A stretch of 11,694 nt of DNA from Microcella sp. (GCA_020216895.1 JAIWOM010000024.1:1-11694), one strand, 5' to 3'. Shown: positions 1-6,722, counted from the first letter of the stretch. The notes: generated from the sequence alone by a model not told the origin. Made by a program: numbers and translations.

Positions 1-879
1 GCCGCCGCGTTCGCCGACCTGCAGCAGTCCGGCGGTTCCGCACCGCAGCCGAGCATGCCCTGGGTGCCGCTTCAGGCGCAGGGCGGATCGGCCCCGCAGG
101 GCTACGGCTCGGCGCCCGGCTACGGGTCTGCGCCCGGCTACGGGTCTGCGCCCGGCTACGGGTCTGCGCCCGGTGCCCCGGCGTACGCGTCGACCTGGAC
201 GGAGTCGCCGATCTCGGCCGCCGAGCCCGGCCGCCGCGGAACCCACCAGACGGTCGGCACCACCGCCCCGCACCTGCAGAGTGTCGAGGTGTGGGCGCTC
301 GCGCTCTTCCCGATGCTGCAGCTGCTGCTCAGCCTGCTCGTCCTCGCGGCGTTCTCGACGGGCCCGTCGGTGATCCTCATGGCGATCATCTGGCTTGCGC
401 CGTATCCGGTGTCGATCGTGCTCGCCTGGCTCGACCACCGCGGTCTGCGTCGCCGGGGGGTCGACCGCCCCGCCAGCTGGCTCTGGGCCTTCGCCTCGCC
501 GCTGCTGTACCTGGCGGCGCGCGCCGTCTCGCTCAGCCGCATCTCGGGTGCGGGCTACGGTCCGCTCGCGGTCTTCCTGCTCCTCAGCGGTCTCGTCGGC
601 GCCTCGGTGCTCGCGGTGCCCGGTCTGCTGATCGCCACGCTGCCCCAGTTGTTCGCCGACGAGGCCTCGGCCAGCATCGAGCGTGCCGCCGTCAGCATCG
701 GCGGCCAGATGGACGTGAACTGCCCGGCGACTCCCCCGCTGTACATCGGTCAGCAGCTCCGCTGCCCCGCGACGACGGCGGCCGGCGACGCGATCGTCAT
801 CACTGCGAGCCTCCAGCGGGCCAACGGCTGGATCACCTGGCAGGTCGACGACTGGGGCATCTTCGGCGTCGTTCGCTAA
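1..879 (+). CDS. Multi-spanning membrane protein with C-terminal DUF4333-like domain (5' end outside window)
   Basis: The frame is open from the first base, so the gene starts upstream; the ATG at 55 is probably internal. Residue numbers here count from that ATG. A low-complexity region contains four GYGSAP repeats (residues 16-39). Hydrophobic stretches follow at about 80-100, 105-126, 141-158 (weaker) and 170-196. The last 70 residues are outside the membrane and carry two cysteines (C223, C237) in a CP..(x)..G..(x)..CP pattern ending in a Trp-rich strand, which fits DUF4333, a domain often found exported in actinobacteria. The membrane module (VWALALFP..., a basic loop, W.FASPLLYLAARAVSLSR, PLAVFLLL) resembles those of the proteins at 1059-1907 and 2407-3147. 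By analogy a DUF2510 domain probably lies upstream of the window; that is inference. Role unknown; likely a cell-envelope protein. Confidence 0.82.
   Translation, partial: AAAFADLQQSGGSAPQPSMPWVPLQAQGGSAPQGYGSAPGYGSAPGYGSAPGYGSAPGAPAYASTWTESPISAAEPGRRGTHQTVGTTAPHLQSVEVWALALFPMLQLLLSLLVLAAFSTGPSVILMAIIWLAPYPVSIVLAWLDHRGLRRRGVDRPASWLWAFASPLLYLAARAVSLSRISGAGYGPLAVFLLLSGLVGASVLAVPGLLIATLPQLFADEASASIERAAVSIGGQMDVNCPATPPLYIGQQLRCPATTAAGDAIVITASLQRANGWITWQVDDWGIFGVVR
100..171 (+). repeat. In-frame 18-bp tandem repeat, four copies
   Basis: The unit GGCTACGGGTCTGCGCCC is repeated at 118-135, 136-153 and 154-171. A first copy at 100-117 differs at two positions. Each unit encodes GYGSAP, so changes in copy number keep the reading frame. 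The three identical copies suggest recent slippage or selection on the linker's composition. It lies in the disordered linker before the membrane segments. Confidence 0.95.
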
Positions 880-942
880 GCAAATGCTCCGACGGGCATG
901 AATCCGGAGGAGCCGCAACAATATCCACACAACTCCATAACC

Positions 943-958
943 GAACGAGCAATCGTTC
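943..958. repeat. Short perfect inverted repeat, 6-bp arms
   Basis: GAACGA and TCGTTC flank a GCAA spacer, in the 179-bp gap between the first two membrane-protein genes. It could be an operator for the gene at 1059 or a small hairpin. No T-run follows, so a terminator is unlikely. The rest of the gap, apart from the leader hairpins at 993-1043, shows no gene and no promoter I can call. Confidence 0.35.
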
Positions 959-992
959 ATCGCGGTGAACCCGAATAGCGCTGCGAAGCACC

Positions 993-1043
993 GGTCGACC
1001 AGGGGGGTCGATCCGGAACACGAGACCCGGCCGGGGGGCCGGG
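993..1043 (+). promoter_or_regulatory. Two consecutive GC-rich hairpins in the leader of the 1059 gene
   Basis: The first hairpin pairs 993-1000 with 1006-1013 (8 bp including one G-T wobble, 5-nt loop). The second pairs 1026-1032 (CCCGGCC) with 1037-1043 (GGCCGGG) around a GGGG loop. The second ends 4 nt before the purine-rich Shine-Dalgarno GAGGGGG at 1048-1054. The structures could tune translation or stabilise the transcript, or be an incidental result of high GC. No poly-T follows. Confidence 0.35.
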
Positions 1044-1058
1044 GCCCGAGGGGGAACC

Positions 1059-1907
1059 ATGATGAGCACCACGACAGCGGTCCACGTGCCGGCCGGCTGG
1101 TACGCCGACCCGGTCGAGACCAGCCCCGGTGCCGCGGCCACGCAGCGCCGCTGGTGGGACGGCGAGCGCTGGACCCACCACACGGCTCCGATCGACATGC
1201 CCTCCGTCAGCGGCGTCTCGCCCACGTCCGCTCCCGACAGCCTCCGCAGCAGCGCGAGCACCGGCCCCATCAGCATCGGCGCCCCCACGACGCTCTCGCC
1301 GCGCGAGTCGGCCCGCGCCGCCGAGAGCATGCCCCTGCACCCGGTCGACCCGGCCGCCGGTCTGCGCAGCGCGAGCTCGAGCCCGACCCGCAGCGCCGCC
1401 TCCGCGCTCAGCCCCGCCAACGCCGAGACCTCCGAGTACGTGCCCTTCGCCGTGCGGGAGCGCATCAGCGTCGGCTCCGCCCCGGCTCCCGCGGCCCGCA
1501 ACCCGCTCGGGCTCCGGGTGCACACGGCGTCGGTCTGGCTGATCGCGACCATGCCCATCACCCAGGCGCTCCTGGTCGTCTGGGTCTTCTCGACGCTCCC
1601 CGCGGAGAGCTCGTCGTGGACCCGCGCTCTCGCGGTCGTCTTCCCGCTGATCCTCAGCGCCGCCCTGGCGACGCAGGACCGCCACCAGCTCGAGTCATCG
1701 GGCCACCTGCGCACGGCGCCGTGGATCCTTGCCCTCGTCGCACCGCCGGTGTTCCTCGCGGTGCGGGGCGTGCGGCTCGCCCGCACCACCGGCGCGCGGT
1801 CGTGGCCGCTGGTGGTCTGGCTCGGCGCGCAGCTGTCGGTGCTGACCGTCTGGTTCGTGCTCGACCCCGCGACCGTGATCGAGATCGCCCGGACGCTGCT
1901 CGGCTGA
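1059..1907 (+). CDS. DUF2510-domain membrane protein
   Basis: A 282-residue protein. Residues 12-42 form a DUF2510 domain: GWYADP followed by RRWWDGERWTHHT. Residues 45-150 are a Ser/Ala/Pro-rich linker expected to be disordered. Four hydrophobic stretches follow at about 157-180, 188-206, 222-238 and 249-268, in the same layout as the two flanking paralogues. DUF2510 is a short tryptophan-rich N-terminal domain common in actinobacterial membrane proteins; its biochemical role is not established. The start is ATG-ATG (1059, 1062). The Shine-Dalgarno GAGGGGG at 1048-1054 is better spaced for the second, a one-residue difference. There is no sign of an enzymatic motif. Confidence 0.88.
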   Translation: MMSTTTAVHVPAGWYADPVETSPGAAATQRRWWDGERWTHHTAPIDMPSVSGVSPTSAPDSLRSSASTGPISIGAPTTLSPRESARAAESMPLHPVDPAAGLRSASSSPTRSAASALSPANAETSEYVPFAVRERISVGSAPAPAARNPLGLRVHTASVWLIATMPITQALLVVWVFSTLPAESSSWTRALAVVFPLILSAALATQDRHQLESSGHLRTAPWILALVAPPVFLAVRGVRLARTTGARSWPLVVWLGAQLSVLTVWFVLDPATVIEIARTLLG

Positions 1908-1939
1908 CGCCGCTGACCGTCGCGCTCAGGAGCCCGTCA

Positions 1940-1952
1940 TAGGCTCGACGCA
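1940..1952 (+). promoter_or_regulatory. Candidate -10 element for leaderless transcription of the 1952 gene
   Basis: TAGGCT at 1940-1945 matches TANNNT and lies exactly 6 nt before the ATG at 1952, so a transcript would start at or next to the start codon. There is no well-spaced Shine-Dalgarno; an AGGAG at 1928-1932 is too far away. The -35 region is weak. Two other genes here show the same hexamer-to-start distance. Confidence 0.5.
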
Positions 1953-2251
1953 TGACGGATGGGCGACGGCGGGGCGCGAGCCTCGAGGTGCTCCGTGCCG
2001 AGGCGCACGACGAACTCCAGACCGTCATCCTCGCCCGCGCCCGCGGTGGTGAGGACCCCTGGGAGTTCATGAGCGAGCTGCCCACCGTCGACGAGCTCGT
2101 GGTGTGGATGCTCCGCGCCGAGAGCATCCGTGACGACGACGGGCGGCTGCCGTCGGCGGCGCGCGACTACCGGCTCCTGCGTCAGATCGCACTCGATCAT
2201 CCCGCGCTCACGACGACGGTGTGGCGGATGCTGGACCGGCTCTCGGCCTGA
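1952..2251 (+). CDS. Small hypothetical protein (99 aa)
   Basis: A soluble, acidic and helix-rich protein of 99 residues with no signal peptide or membrane segment. It has a central motif GGEDPWEFMSELPTVDELV and an RDYRLLRQIALDHPAL stretch near the C-terminus. I do not recognise a characterised family; the well-ordered sequence and plausible promoter argue that it is a real gene. It starts 45 nt after the preceding membrane-protein gene but appears to have its own leaderless start. No function can be assigned. Confidence 0.75.
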   Translation: MTDGRRRGASLEVLRAEAHDELQTVILARARGGEDPWEFMSELPTVDELVVWMLRAESIRDDDGRLPSAARDYRLLRQIALDHPALTTTVWRMLDRLSA

Positions 2252-2284
2252 GCTCGCGCATCCCGCCCGAAGGTGAATGAGCGA

Positions 2285-2302
2285 GTCCCCCATATTGGGG
2301 AC
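2285..2302. repeat. Inverted repeat, 6-bp arms
   Basis: GTCCCC (2285-2290) and GGGGAC (2297-2302) flank a CATATT spacer. It lies between the small hypothetical gene and the third membrane-protein gene, about 35 bp upstream of the candidate -10 at 2336. An operator or a weak hairpin after the 1952 gene are both possible. No T-tract follows. Confidence 0.4.
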
Positions 2303-2335
2303 CGCTCAGGTGTCGGACTGTACCCCGATCCTGGC

Positions 2336-2341
2336 TAGCAT
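2336..2341 (+). promoter_or_regulatory. Candidate -10 element for the 2407 gene
   Basis: TAGCAT matches TANNNT and is the best hexamer in the 155-bp gap. It would give a leader of roughly 60 nt that ends in a Shine-Dalgarno GAGGA at 2396-2400, 6 nt before the ATG at 2407. The -35 region (TCGGAC at 2313-2318) is poor. Confidence 0.35.
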
Positions 2342-2406
2342 GGGCGGACCGGGAGAGCGCTCCACCCCGCCCAAACCGCGCTCTCACGCACACCCGAGGA
2401 CACCCG

Positions 2407-3147
2407 ATGACCGACGCGCACTCCCCTGCCGCAGGGTGGTACGACGACCCCGAGATGGCGCTGCGCCTGCGCTGGTGGGACGGCCTGCGCTGGACGACCC
2501 ACACGCGCCCGAAGCCGGTCGTCGAGCAGGCGACCGACGCCTCCGGCGCCCTCGCGGTGCCGAGCGCCGCGGAGCCGTACAGCTACTCTGCGCCCTACTC
2601 GTGGTCGCCCGGCTCGGTCGGCGTCACGCCGGCCTCCCCCCTCGCGCCCGCGAGCGTCGATGCCCCCGTTCAGCCGCTCGGCACCTACGGCGCGCGCTCC
2701 CGCACGCCCGACGAGATCTGGAACACCCGCAGCAGGTCCATGGACTACGCCCCCGAGCGCACGAGCACCCCGGCGGTCTGGGCCCTGGCGTTCACCCCGC
2801 TGGTCACGGTGCTCGCGCAGCTGGCGGCCGTCTTCCTGAGCGGTGTCGAGTCGACGCCGTGGATCTGGCTCGTCGGGGCGGCGATCATCCCGGTGCTGTG
2901 GATCATCATCTGGGTGCGGCGCGACCGCATCGCCCTGCACGAGGGGGGCCACCTCGCGCGCGCCCACTGGGGGTGGGCCTTCCTGACCGAGGTGGGCTAC
3001 CTGACCGCGCGAACTATCGTCGTGCGGCGGCAGGCGGCAGGGCGGGGCTGGTGGCCGCTCGTCGTCAACCTGCTGCTCATCGCCGTGCTCATCAACGTCG
3101 GCATCTTCACGCCGGTCGTCGGCATCGTGCTCGGCTCGCTCGTCTAG
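2407..3147 (+). CDS. DUF2510-domain membrane protein
   Basis: A 246-residue protein. Residues 10-32 are DUF2510 (GWYDDP, then RWWDGLRWTTHT). A Ser/Pro/Tyr-rich linker spans about 40-120. Hydrophobic stretches lie at about 124-146, 152-170, 186-204 (weaker) and 215-242. The segment HWGWAFLTEVGYLTARTIVV and the following PLVVNLLLI align with W.FASPLLYLAARAVSL...PLAVFLLL of the first protein, so the genes are paralogues. The start is supported by GAGGA at 2396-2400. The TAG stop at 3145-3147 overlaps the stop of the convergent helicase gene. Function unknown; likely membrane-bound. Confidence 0.88.
   Translation: MTDAHSPAAGWYDDPEMALRLRWWDGLRWTTHTRPKPVVEQATDASGALAVPSAAEPYSYSAPYSWSPGSVGVTPASPLAPASVDAPVQPLGTYGARSRTPDEIWNTRSRSMDYAPERTSTPAVWALAFTPLVTVLAQLAAVFLSGVESTPWIWLVGAAIIPVLWIIIWVRRDRIALHEGGHLARAHWGWAFLTEVGYLTARTIVVRRQAAGRGWWPLVVNLLLIAVLINVGIFTPVVGIVLGSLV
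3144..3147. other. CTAG shared as stop codon on both strands
   Basis: TAG at 3145-3147 ends the + strand membrane-protein gene, and the complement of 3144-3146, also TAG, ends the - strand helicase. The convergent genes overlap by 4 bp, which leaves no room for an intergenic terminator. Confidence 0.95.
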
Positions 3148-5681
3148 AGGCGGTTCAGGCCGAGGATCCGCACCACGGCGGATCCCTCGGCAATGCTCGC
3201 CTCGAGGTCGACGACCGCGTCGATGCCCCAGTCGTGGTCGCCGGCCGGGTCGTCGATCACCTGACGCACGCGCCACGTGCGCCCCGCATCCGTCGCGCCG
3301 TCGGCGTCGGGGTCGCGGGCCGGGCTCTCATCGATCTGCACGAGGGATGCGCTCCGCGCGTCGCCCCCGGTGCGCACCTCGTCGTGCTCGGCGTAGTAGG
3401 CGTCGAGCGCCTCGGGCCAGCCCGCGTCGGGGTCGAGCGCCACGAGGTCGTCATCTCGCTGCAGCGCTGCGAGTTGCACGCGGCGGAACAGCTCGTTGCG
3501 CACGAGCACGAGGAATGCCCGGCGGTTGGTGGTGACGTCCGGCGGCCGGGGCGGCAGCACCGGTTCGGCGCCTTCCCGAACGTCGGACGGGGAGGTGAGC
3601 TGCTCCCACTCGTCCTGCAGGCTCGAGTCGACCTGCCGCACGAGCTCGCGCAACCACTCGATGATGTCGCGCAACGCTTCGGTCTTGGCCTCGTCGGGCA
3701 CCGTCTGCCGGATCGCGCGGTCGGCGTCGCTGAGGTAGCGCAGCAGCAGGCCCTCGCTGCGGGCGAGACCGTAGAAGCTGACGTACTCGGTGAAGCTCAT
3801 CGCCCGCTCGTAGAGGTCGCGCACGACGCTCTTCGGGCGCAGCTCGATGTCGCGCACCCAGGGCTGGCTGGCGGCGAAGGTCTCGAACATGGCGTGCAGC
3901 AGCTCGGCGAGCGGCTGCGGGTGCTCGACCTCCTCGAGGGCATCCATGCGCGCCTCGTACTCGACGCCCTCGGCCTTCATGGCCGCGACCGCCTCGCCGC
4001 GCGCCTTGTACTGCTGCTGCGCTAGCACGGGCCGCGGGTTGTCGAGCGTCGACTCGATGACGCTGATCACGTCGAGCGGGTAGTCGGCGTCGAGGTGGTC
4101 GAGCACCCCGATCACGGCGAGCGCGAAGGGGCTCAGCGGCTGATTGAGCGCGAAGTTCGGCTGCAGGTCGACGATGAGCCGGATGCCCGCCGGCTCACCG
4201 CGCGTCTCCGGCGTGCGGTCGATCTCGACGACGCCGGCGCGCACGAGAGTCTTGGCGATGCCCAGCGCCCGCTTCACGAGTTCGCGCTGCCGGTGCGGCG
4301 GCTCGTGGTTCTCGGTGAGCAGCGCGCGGGCGGTGCCGAGCACGTCGCCGCCGCGCGCGATGAGGTTGATGAGCATCGCCGCCGACACCTGCATGCGGCT
4401 CTCGAGCGGTTCGGGTGCCCCGCCGATGAGTCGCTCGAAACTCCCTTCGCCCCACGTGACGAAGCCGGCAGGCGCCGACTTCCGCACGATCTTCTTGCGC
4501 TTCTTGGGGTCGTCGCCCGCTTTCGTCTCAGCGACGTGGTTCTCGACCTCGTGGTCGGGTGCCTGCACCACGACGAGGCCCGCGGTGTCGTAGCCGGCCC
4601 GACCCGCTCGCCCGGCGATCTGGTGGAATTCGCGCGCCGTGAGCTGGCGCATCCGCTCGCCATCGAACTTGCTGAGCGCCGTCAGCAGCACGGTGCGGAT
4701 CGGGACGTTGATGCCCACCCCGAGGGTGTCGGTGCCGCAGATGACCCGCAGAAGGCCGCGCTGGGCGAGCACCTCGACCAGGCGCCGGTACTTCGGCAGC
4801 ATGCCGGCGTGGTGCACGCCGATGCCGGAGCGCACGAGCCGACTGAGCGTGGTGCCGAAGCCGGTGCTGAAGCGGAAGTCGCCGATCGCCTCGGCGATCT
4901 CGTCGCGCTGCTCGCGGGTGATGATGCGGATGCTCGTCAGAGCCTGCGCGCGCTCCATCGCGGCCGCCTGGCTGAAGTGCACGATGTAGATCGGCGCCTG
5001 CTTCTCGTCGAGCAGCCGCTCGACGGTCTCGTGCACGGGGGTGCGCACGTACTCGAAGGTCAGCGGGATCGGTCGTTCGGTGTGGGTCACCTCGCTCACC
5101 GGGTGCCCGGTGCGGCGCTCGAGGTCCTCCGCGATCGGGGTGATGTCGCCGAGCGTCGCGCTCATGAGCAGGAAGCGCGCGTTCGTGAGGGTCAGCAGCG
5201 GCACCTGCCACGCCCACCCGCGGTCGGGGTCGGCGTAGTAGTGGAACTCGTCCATGACGACGATGCCCGCCGCGAGGTCGGGGCCCTCGCGCAGCGCCTG
5301 GTTGGCGAGGATCTCCGCCGTGCAGCAAATGATCGGCGCATCACCGTTGACGGCACTGTCGCCCGTCACCATGCCGACGTTCTCCGCCCCGAAGATCTCG
5401 ACGAGCTGGAAGAACTTCTCGCTCACGAGCGCCTTGATGGGGGCCGTGTAGTAGGTGCGCTGCCCCTGCGCGAGGGCGATCGCGTGGGCGGCGACGGCGA
5501 CGAGGCTCTTGCCGCTGCCCGTCGGGGTGGCGAGCACGACGTGCGCGCCCGCGACGAGCTCGAAGATCGCCTCCTCCTGCGCCGGATACAGCGTCAGGCC
5601 GCGCCCGACGGCCCAGTTCTCGATCGCGTCGAACGCCGCGCCGGCCTCGTAGGGGCGCGGCATCGACTCGAGAAGGCTCAC
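3144..5681 (-). CDS. DEAD/DEAH-box helicase with C-terminal DUF3516
   Basis: An 845-residue superfamily 2 helicase, probably acting on RNA with ATP. Visible motifs, numbered from the GTG start: Q-motif-like YPAQEEA at 32-38, Walker A ATPTGSGKS at 51-59, motif Ia TAPIKAL at 79-85, DEFH (Walker B) at 144-147, SAT at 174-176, GTDTLGVGINVP at 316-327 (motif V) and HQIAGRAGRAG at 353-363 (motif VI). The remainder, from about residue 410, matches the actinobacterial DUF3516 region. I place the start at GTG 5681, giving VSLLESMP, because relatives that I recall begin MSLL. The in-frame ATG at 5747 lies inside an intergenic repeat. A -10-like CAGACT lies 6 nt upstream, so the gene is probably leaderless. 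The exact substrate is not known. Confidence 0.93.
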   Translation of the reverse strand: MSLLESMPRPYEAGAAFDAIENWAVGRGLTLYPAQEEAIFELVAGAHVVLATPTGSGKSLVAVAAHAIALAQGQRTYYTAPIKALVSEKFFQLVEIFGAENVGMVTGDSAVNGDAPIICCTAEILANQALREGPDLAAGIVVMDEFHYYADPDRGWAWQVPLLTLTNARFLLMSATLGDITPIAEDLERRTGHPVSEVTHTERPIPLTFEYVRTPVHETVERLLDEKQAPIYIVHFSQAAAMERAQALTSIRIITREQRDEIAEAIGDFRFSTGFGTTLSRLVRSGIGVHHAGMLPKYRRLVEVLAQRGLLRVICGTDTLGVGINVPIRTVLLTALSKFDGERMRQLTAREFHQIAGRAGRAGYDTAGLVVVQAPDHEVENHVAETKAGDDPKKRKKIVRKSAPAGFVTWGEGSFERLIGGAPEPLESRMQVSAAMLINLIARGGDVLGTARALLTENHEPPHRQRELVKRALGIAKTLVRAGVVEIDRTPETRGEPAGIRLIVDLQPNFALNQPLSPFALAVIGVLDHLDADYPLDVISVIESTLDNPRPVLAQQQYKARGEAVAAMKAEGVEYEARMDALEEVEHPQPLAELLHAMFETFAASQPWVRDIELRPKSVVRDLYERAMSFTEYVSFYGLARSEGLLLRYLSDADRAIRQTVPDEAKTEALRDIIEWLRELVRQVDSSLQDEWEQLTSPSDVREGAEPVLPPRPPDVTTNRRAFLVLVRNELFRRVQLAALQRDDDLVALDPDAGWPEALDAYYAEHDEVRTGGDARSASLVQIDESPARDPDADGATDAGRTWRVRQVIDDPAGDHDWGIDAVVDLEASIAEGSAVVRILGLNRL

Positions 5682-5715
5682 CCCCCGAGTCTGCCCCACC
5701 CGCCCGCCTCCACAA
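5679..5715 (-). promoter_or_regulatory. Candidate leaderless promoter of the helicase gene
   Basis: Read on the - strand, TTGTGG (5715-5710) is followed after 16 nt by CAGACT (5693-5688), then 6 nt, then the GTG start (5681-5679). The -35-like box lies within the first copy of the 16-bp intergenic palindrome. CAGACT deviates from TANNNT only in its first base. No Shine-Dalgarno is needed if the transcript begins at the GTG. Confidence 0.45.
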
Positions 5716-5791
5716 TTCAGGAGTCGCGCGCCCGGCCCCGTCTCCACAATTCAGGAGTCGCGCGCCCGGCCCCGTCTCCACAATTCAGGAA
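5708..5791. repeat. Three direct copies of an imperfect 16-bp palindrome, period 34 bp
   Basis: CTCCACAATTCAGGAG occurs at 5708-5723 and 5742-5757, and with a final A at 5776-5791. The first two copies and the 18 bp that follow each are identical, so a 34-bp unit is repeated exactly (5709-5742, 5743-5776). The motif is a dyad of the form CTCC-NN-AATT-NN-GGAG with two mismatched pairs. It may be a REP-like element or a multi-copy binding site. Confidence 0.9.
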
Positions 5792-5874
5792 TGGCCGCCC
5801 AAGAACGAGAGTTCGGGATGCCCGCACGGCGTGTCGACCGGGCGCGAGCATCCCGAACTCCTGAATTGTGGAGA
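5775..5874. repeat. Large inverted repeat / potential cruciform
   Basis: Bases 5775-5790 are the exact reverse complement of 5859-5874 (16 bp), so the fourth copy of the palindrome is inverted relative to the other three. Inside, 5809-5821 is the exact reverse complement of 5848-5860 (13 bp, 26-nt loop). The two arm pairs share two bases on the right side, so a combined structure would leave about 18 nt bulged on the left. The element lies just downstream of the btpA-like stop codon, so it could serve as its terminator, or be a mobile palindromic unit. Confidence 0.85.
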
Positions 5875-5892
5875 TTCGGGCAGGGGCTCTGG

Positions 5893-6711
5893 TTAGGAGA
5901 GGGTCGCGCGGAACTCGCGGGCAGCCGTCATCAGCGTGACGACCCGATCCGGGTCGACCGCATTCTCGAAGCGGCCGTCGCGCTTGAAGAAGGTGCCGAC
6001 CACCGCGCCATCGGCGATGGAGAGCTGGTCGCCGATGTTCTCGGCGCGCACACCCGTGTTCACGAACACGGGCACGGCGCCGGCGGCCTTCTTCACGATG
6101 GCGAGTGCCTGGCTATCGGTCGGAGCACCCGCGGTCGCACCCGAGACGCAGAGCGCGTCAGGGAGGGTTGCGAAGACGGTGGTCTTGGCGATCGACTCCA
6201 GGTCGCGGTCGGCGAGGTAGGTCGCCGATTCAGGAACGATGTTGAACAGCAGCTTCACCCCGGCGGCGCCGACGCGCGCACGATGACGGGCAACCTCGCC
6301 GACGTTCGTGTTCCAGAGGCCGAAGTCGCTGGCGTAGACGCCGGTGAAAATCTCCCTCACCCAGCGAGCACCGGTCGCCATGGCCAGGTCGATGGACGCG
6401 CGGCCGTCCCACAGCACGTTCACGCCGAACGGCACGGTGATCTCCGAGCGGAGCTCACCGATGATTCGGGCCATGGTGATGGCGGTGATCGGCTCGGTCT
6501 GCGTGAGGTACGGCAGGCTGAACTCGTTCGAGAACATGACGCCGTCAACCCCGCCAGCCTGCAGATCATGCAGTTCCTGGCGGGCGCGAGCGATCACCGC
6601 GTCAAGGCCGCCCTCCGCGTCGTAGCCGGGGTCACCCGGAAGAGCCGACAGGTGGAGCATCGCGATGACGGGCTTCTTCACCGCGAAGATGTCGTCCAAC
6701 CAGGTGGTCAT
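5893..6711 (-). CDS. BtpA-family TIM-barrel protein
   Basis: A 272-residue protein, about the family's usual length. It has family-typical segments: PVIAMLHLSALPGDP (14-28), GVNVLWDGRASIDLA (96-110), VSGATAGAPTD (189-199), VFVNTGVRAENI (215-226) and VVGTFFKRDG (237-246). The last two glycine-rich loops sit where phosphate-binding TIM barrels hold a sugar phosphate; that ligand is inference. BtpA was named for photosystem I accumulation in cyanobacteria, which cannot apply here. Homologues such as E. coli SgcQ lie in sugar operons with no proven reaction. The start is supported by AAGGAG (complement of 6717-6722), 5 nt before the ATG. It is divergent from the DeoR-type repressor gene, so it is probably co-regulated with the sugar operon. 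Confidence 0.9.
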   Translation of the reverse strand: MTTWLDDIFAVKKPVIAMLHLSALPGDPGYDAEGGLDAVIARARQELHDLQAGGVDGVMFSNEFSLPYLTQTEPITAITMARIIGELRSEITVPFGVNVLWDGRASIDLAMATGARWVREIFTGVYASDFGLWNTNVGEVARHRARVGAAGVKLLFNIVPESATYLADRDLESIAKTTVFATLPDALCVSGATAGAPTDSQALAIVKKAAGAVPVFVNTGVRAENIGDQLSIADGAVVGTFFKRDGRFENAVDPDRVVTLMTAAREFRATLS

Positions 6712-6716
6712 AGAGG

Positions 6717-6722
6717 CTCCTT
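6717..6722 (-). promoter_or_regulatory. Shine-Dalgarno of the btpA-like gene
   Basis: AAGGAG on the - strand, 5 nt before the ATG at 6711. It is a strong site and fixes the start, in contrast to the repressor gene on the other side of the spacer, which lacks one. Confidence 0.8.

Noticed and set aside
886..910. CTCCG...CGGAG hairpin after the first gene as a terminator
   Set aside because: Only a 5-bp stem with a 13-nt loop and no T-run.
965..1942. 325-codon + strand frame overlapping the second membrane-protein gene
   Set aside because: Rich in Arg, Pro and His with no domain, while the overlapping frame from 1059 has a clear DUF2510 domain and membrane segments.
2277..4025. Long + strand open frame (582 codons) covering the third membrane-protein gene and the helicase 3' part
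   Set aside because: It overlaps two well-supported genes in other frames, has an Arg/Ala/Gly/Pro-rich composition typical of high-GC shadow frames, and has no recognisable domain.
5708..5791. CRISPR-like repeat array
   Set aside because: The 18-bp sequences between copies are identical to each other rather than unique, the period is only 34 bp, and no cas gene is nearby.
4095..5864. Long + strand open frame (589 codons) antisense to the helicase
   Set aside because: The translation is dominated by Arg, Asp, His and Glu with no family motif; it mirrors helicase codon positions and runs through the intergenic repeats.
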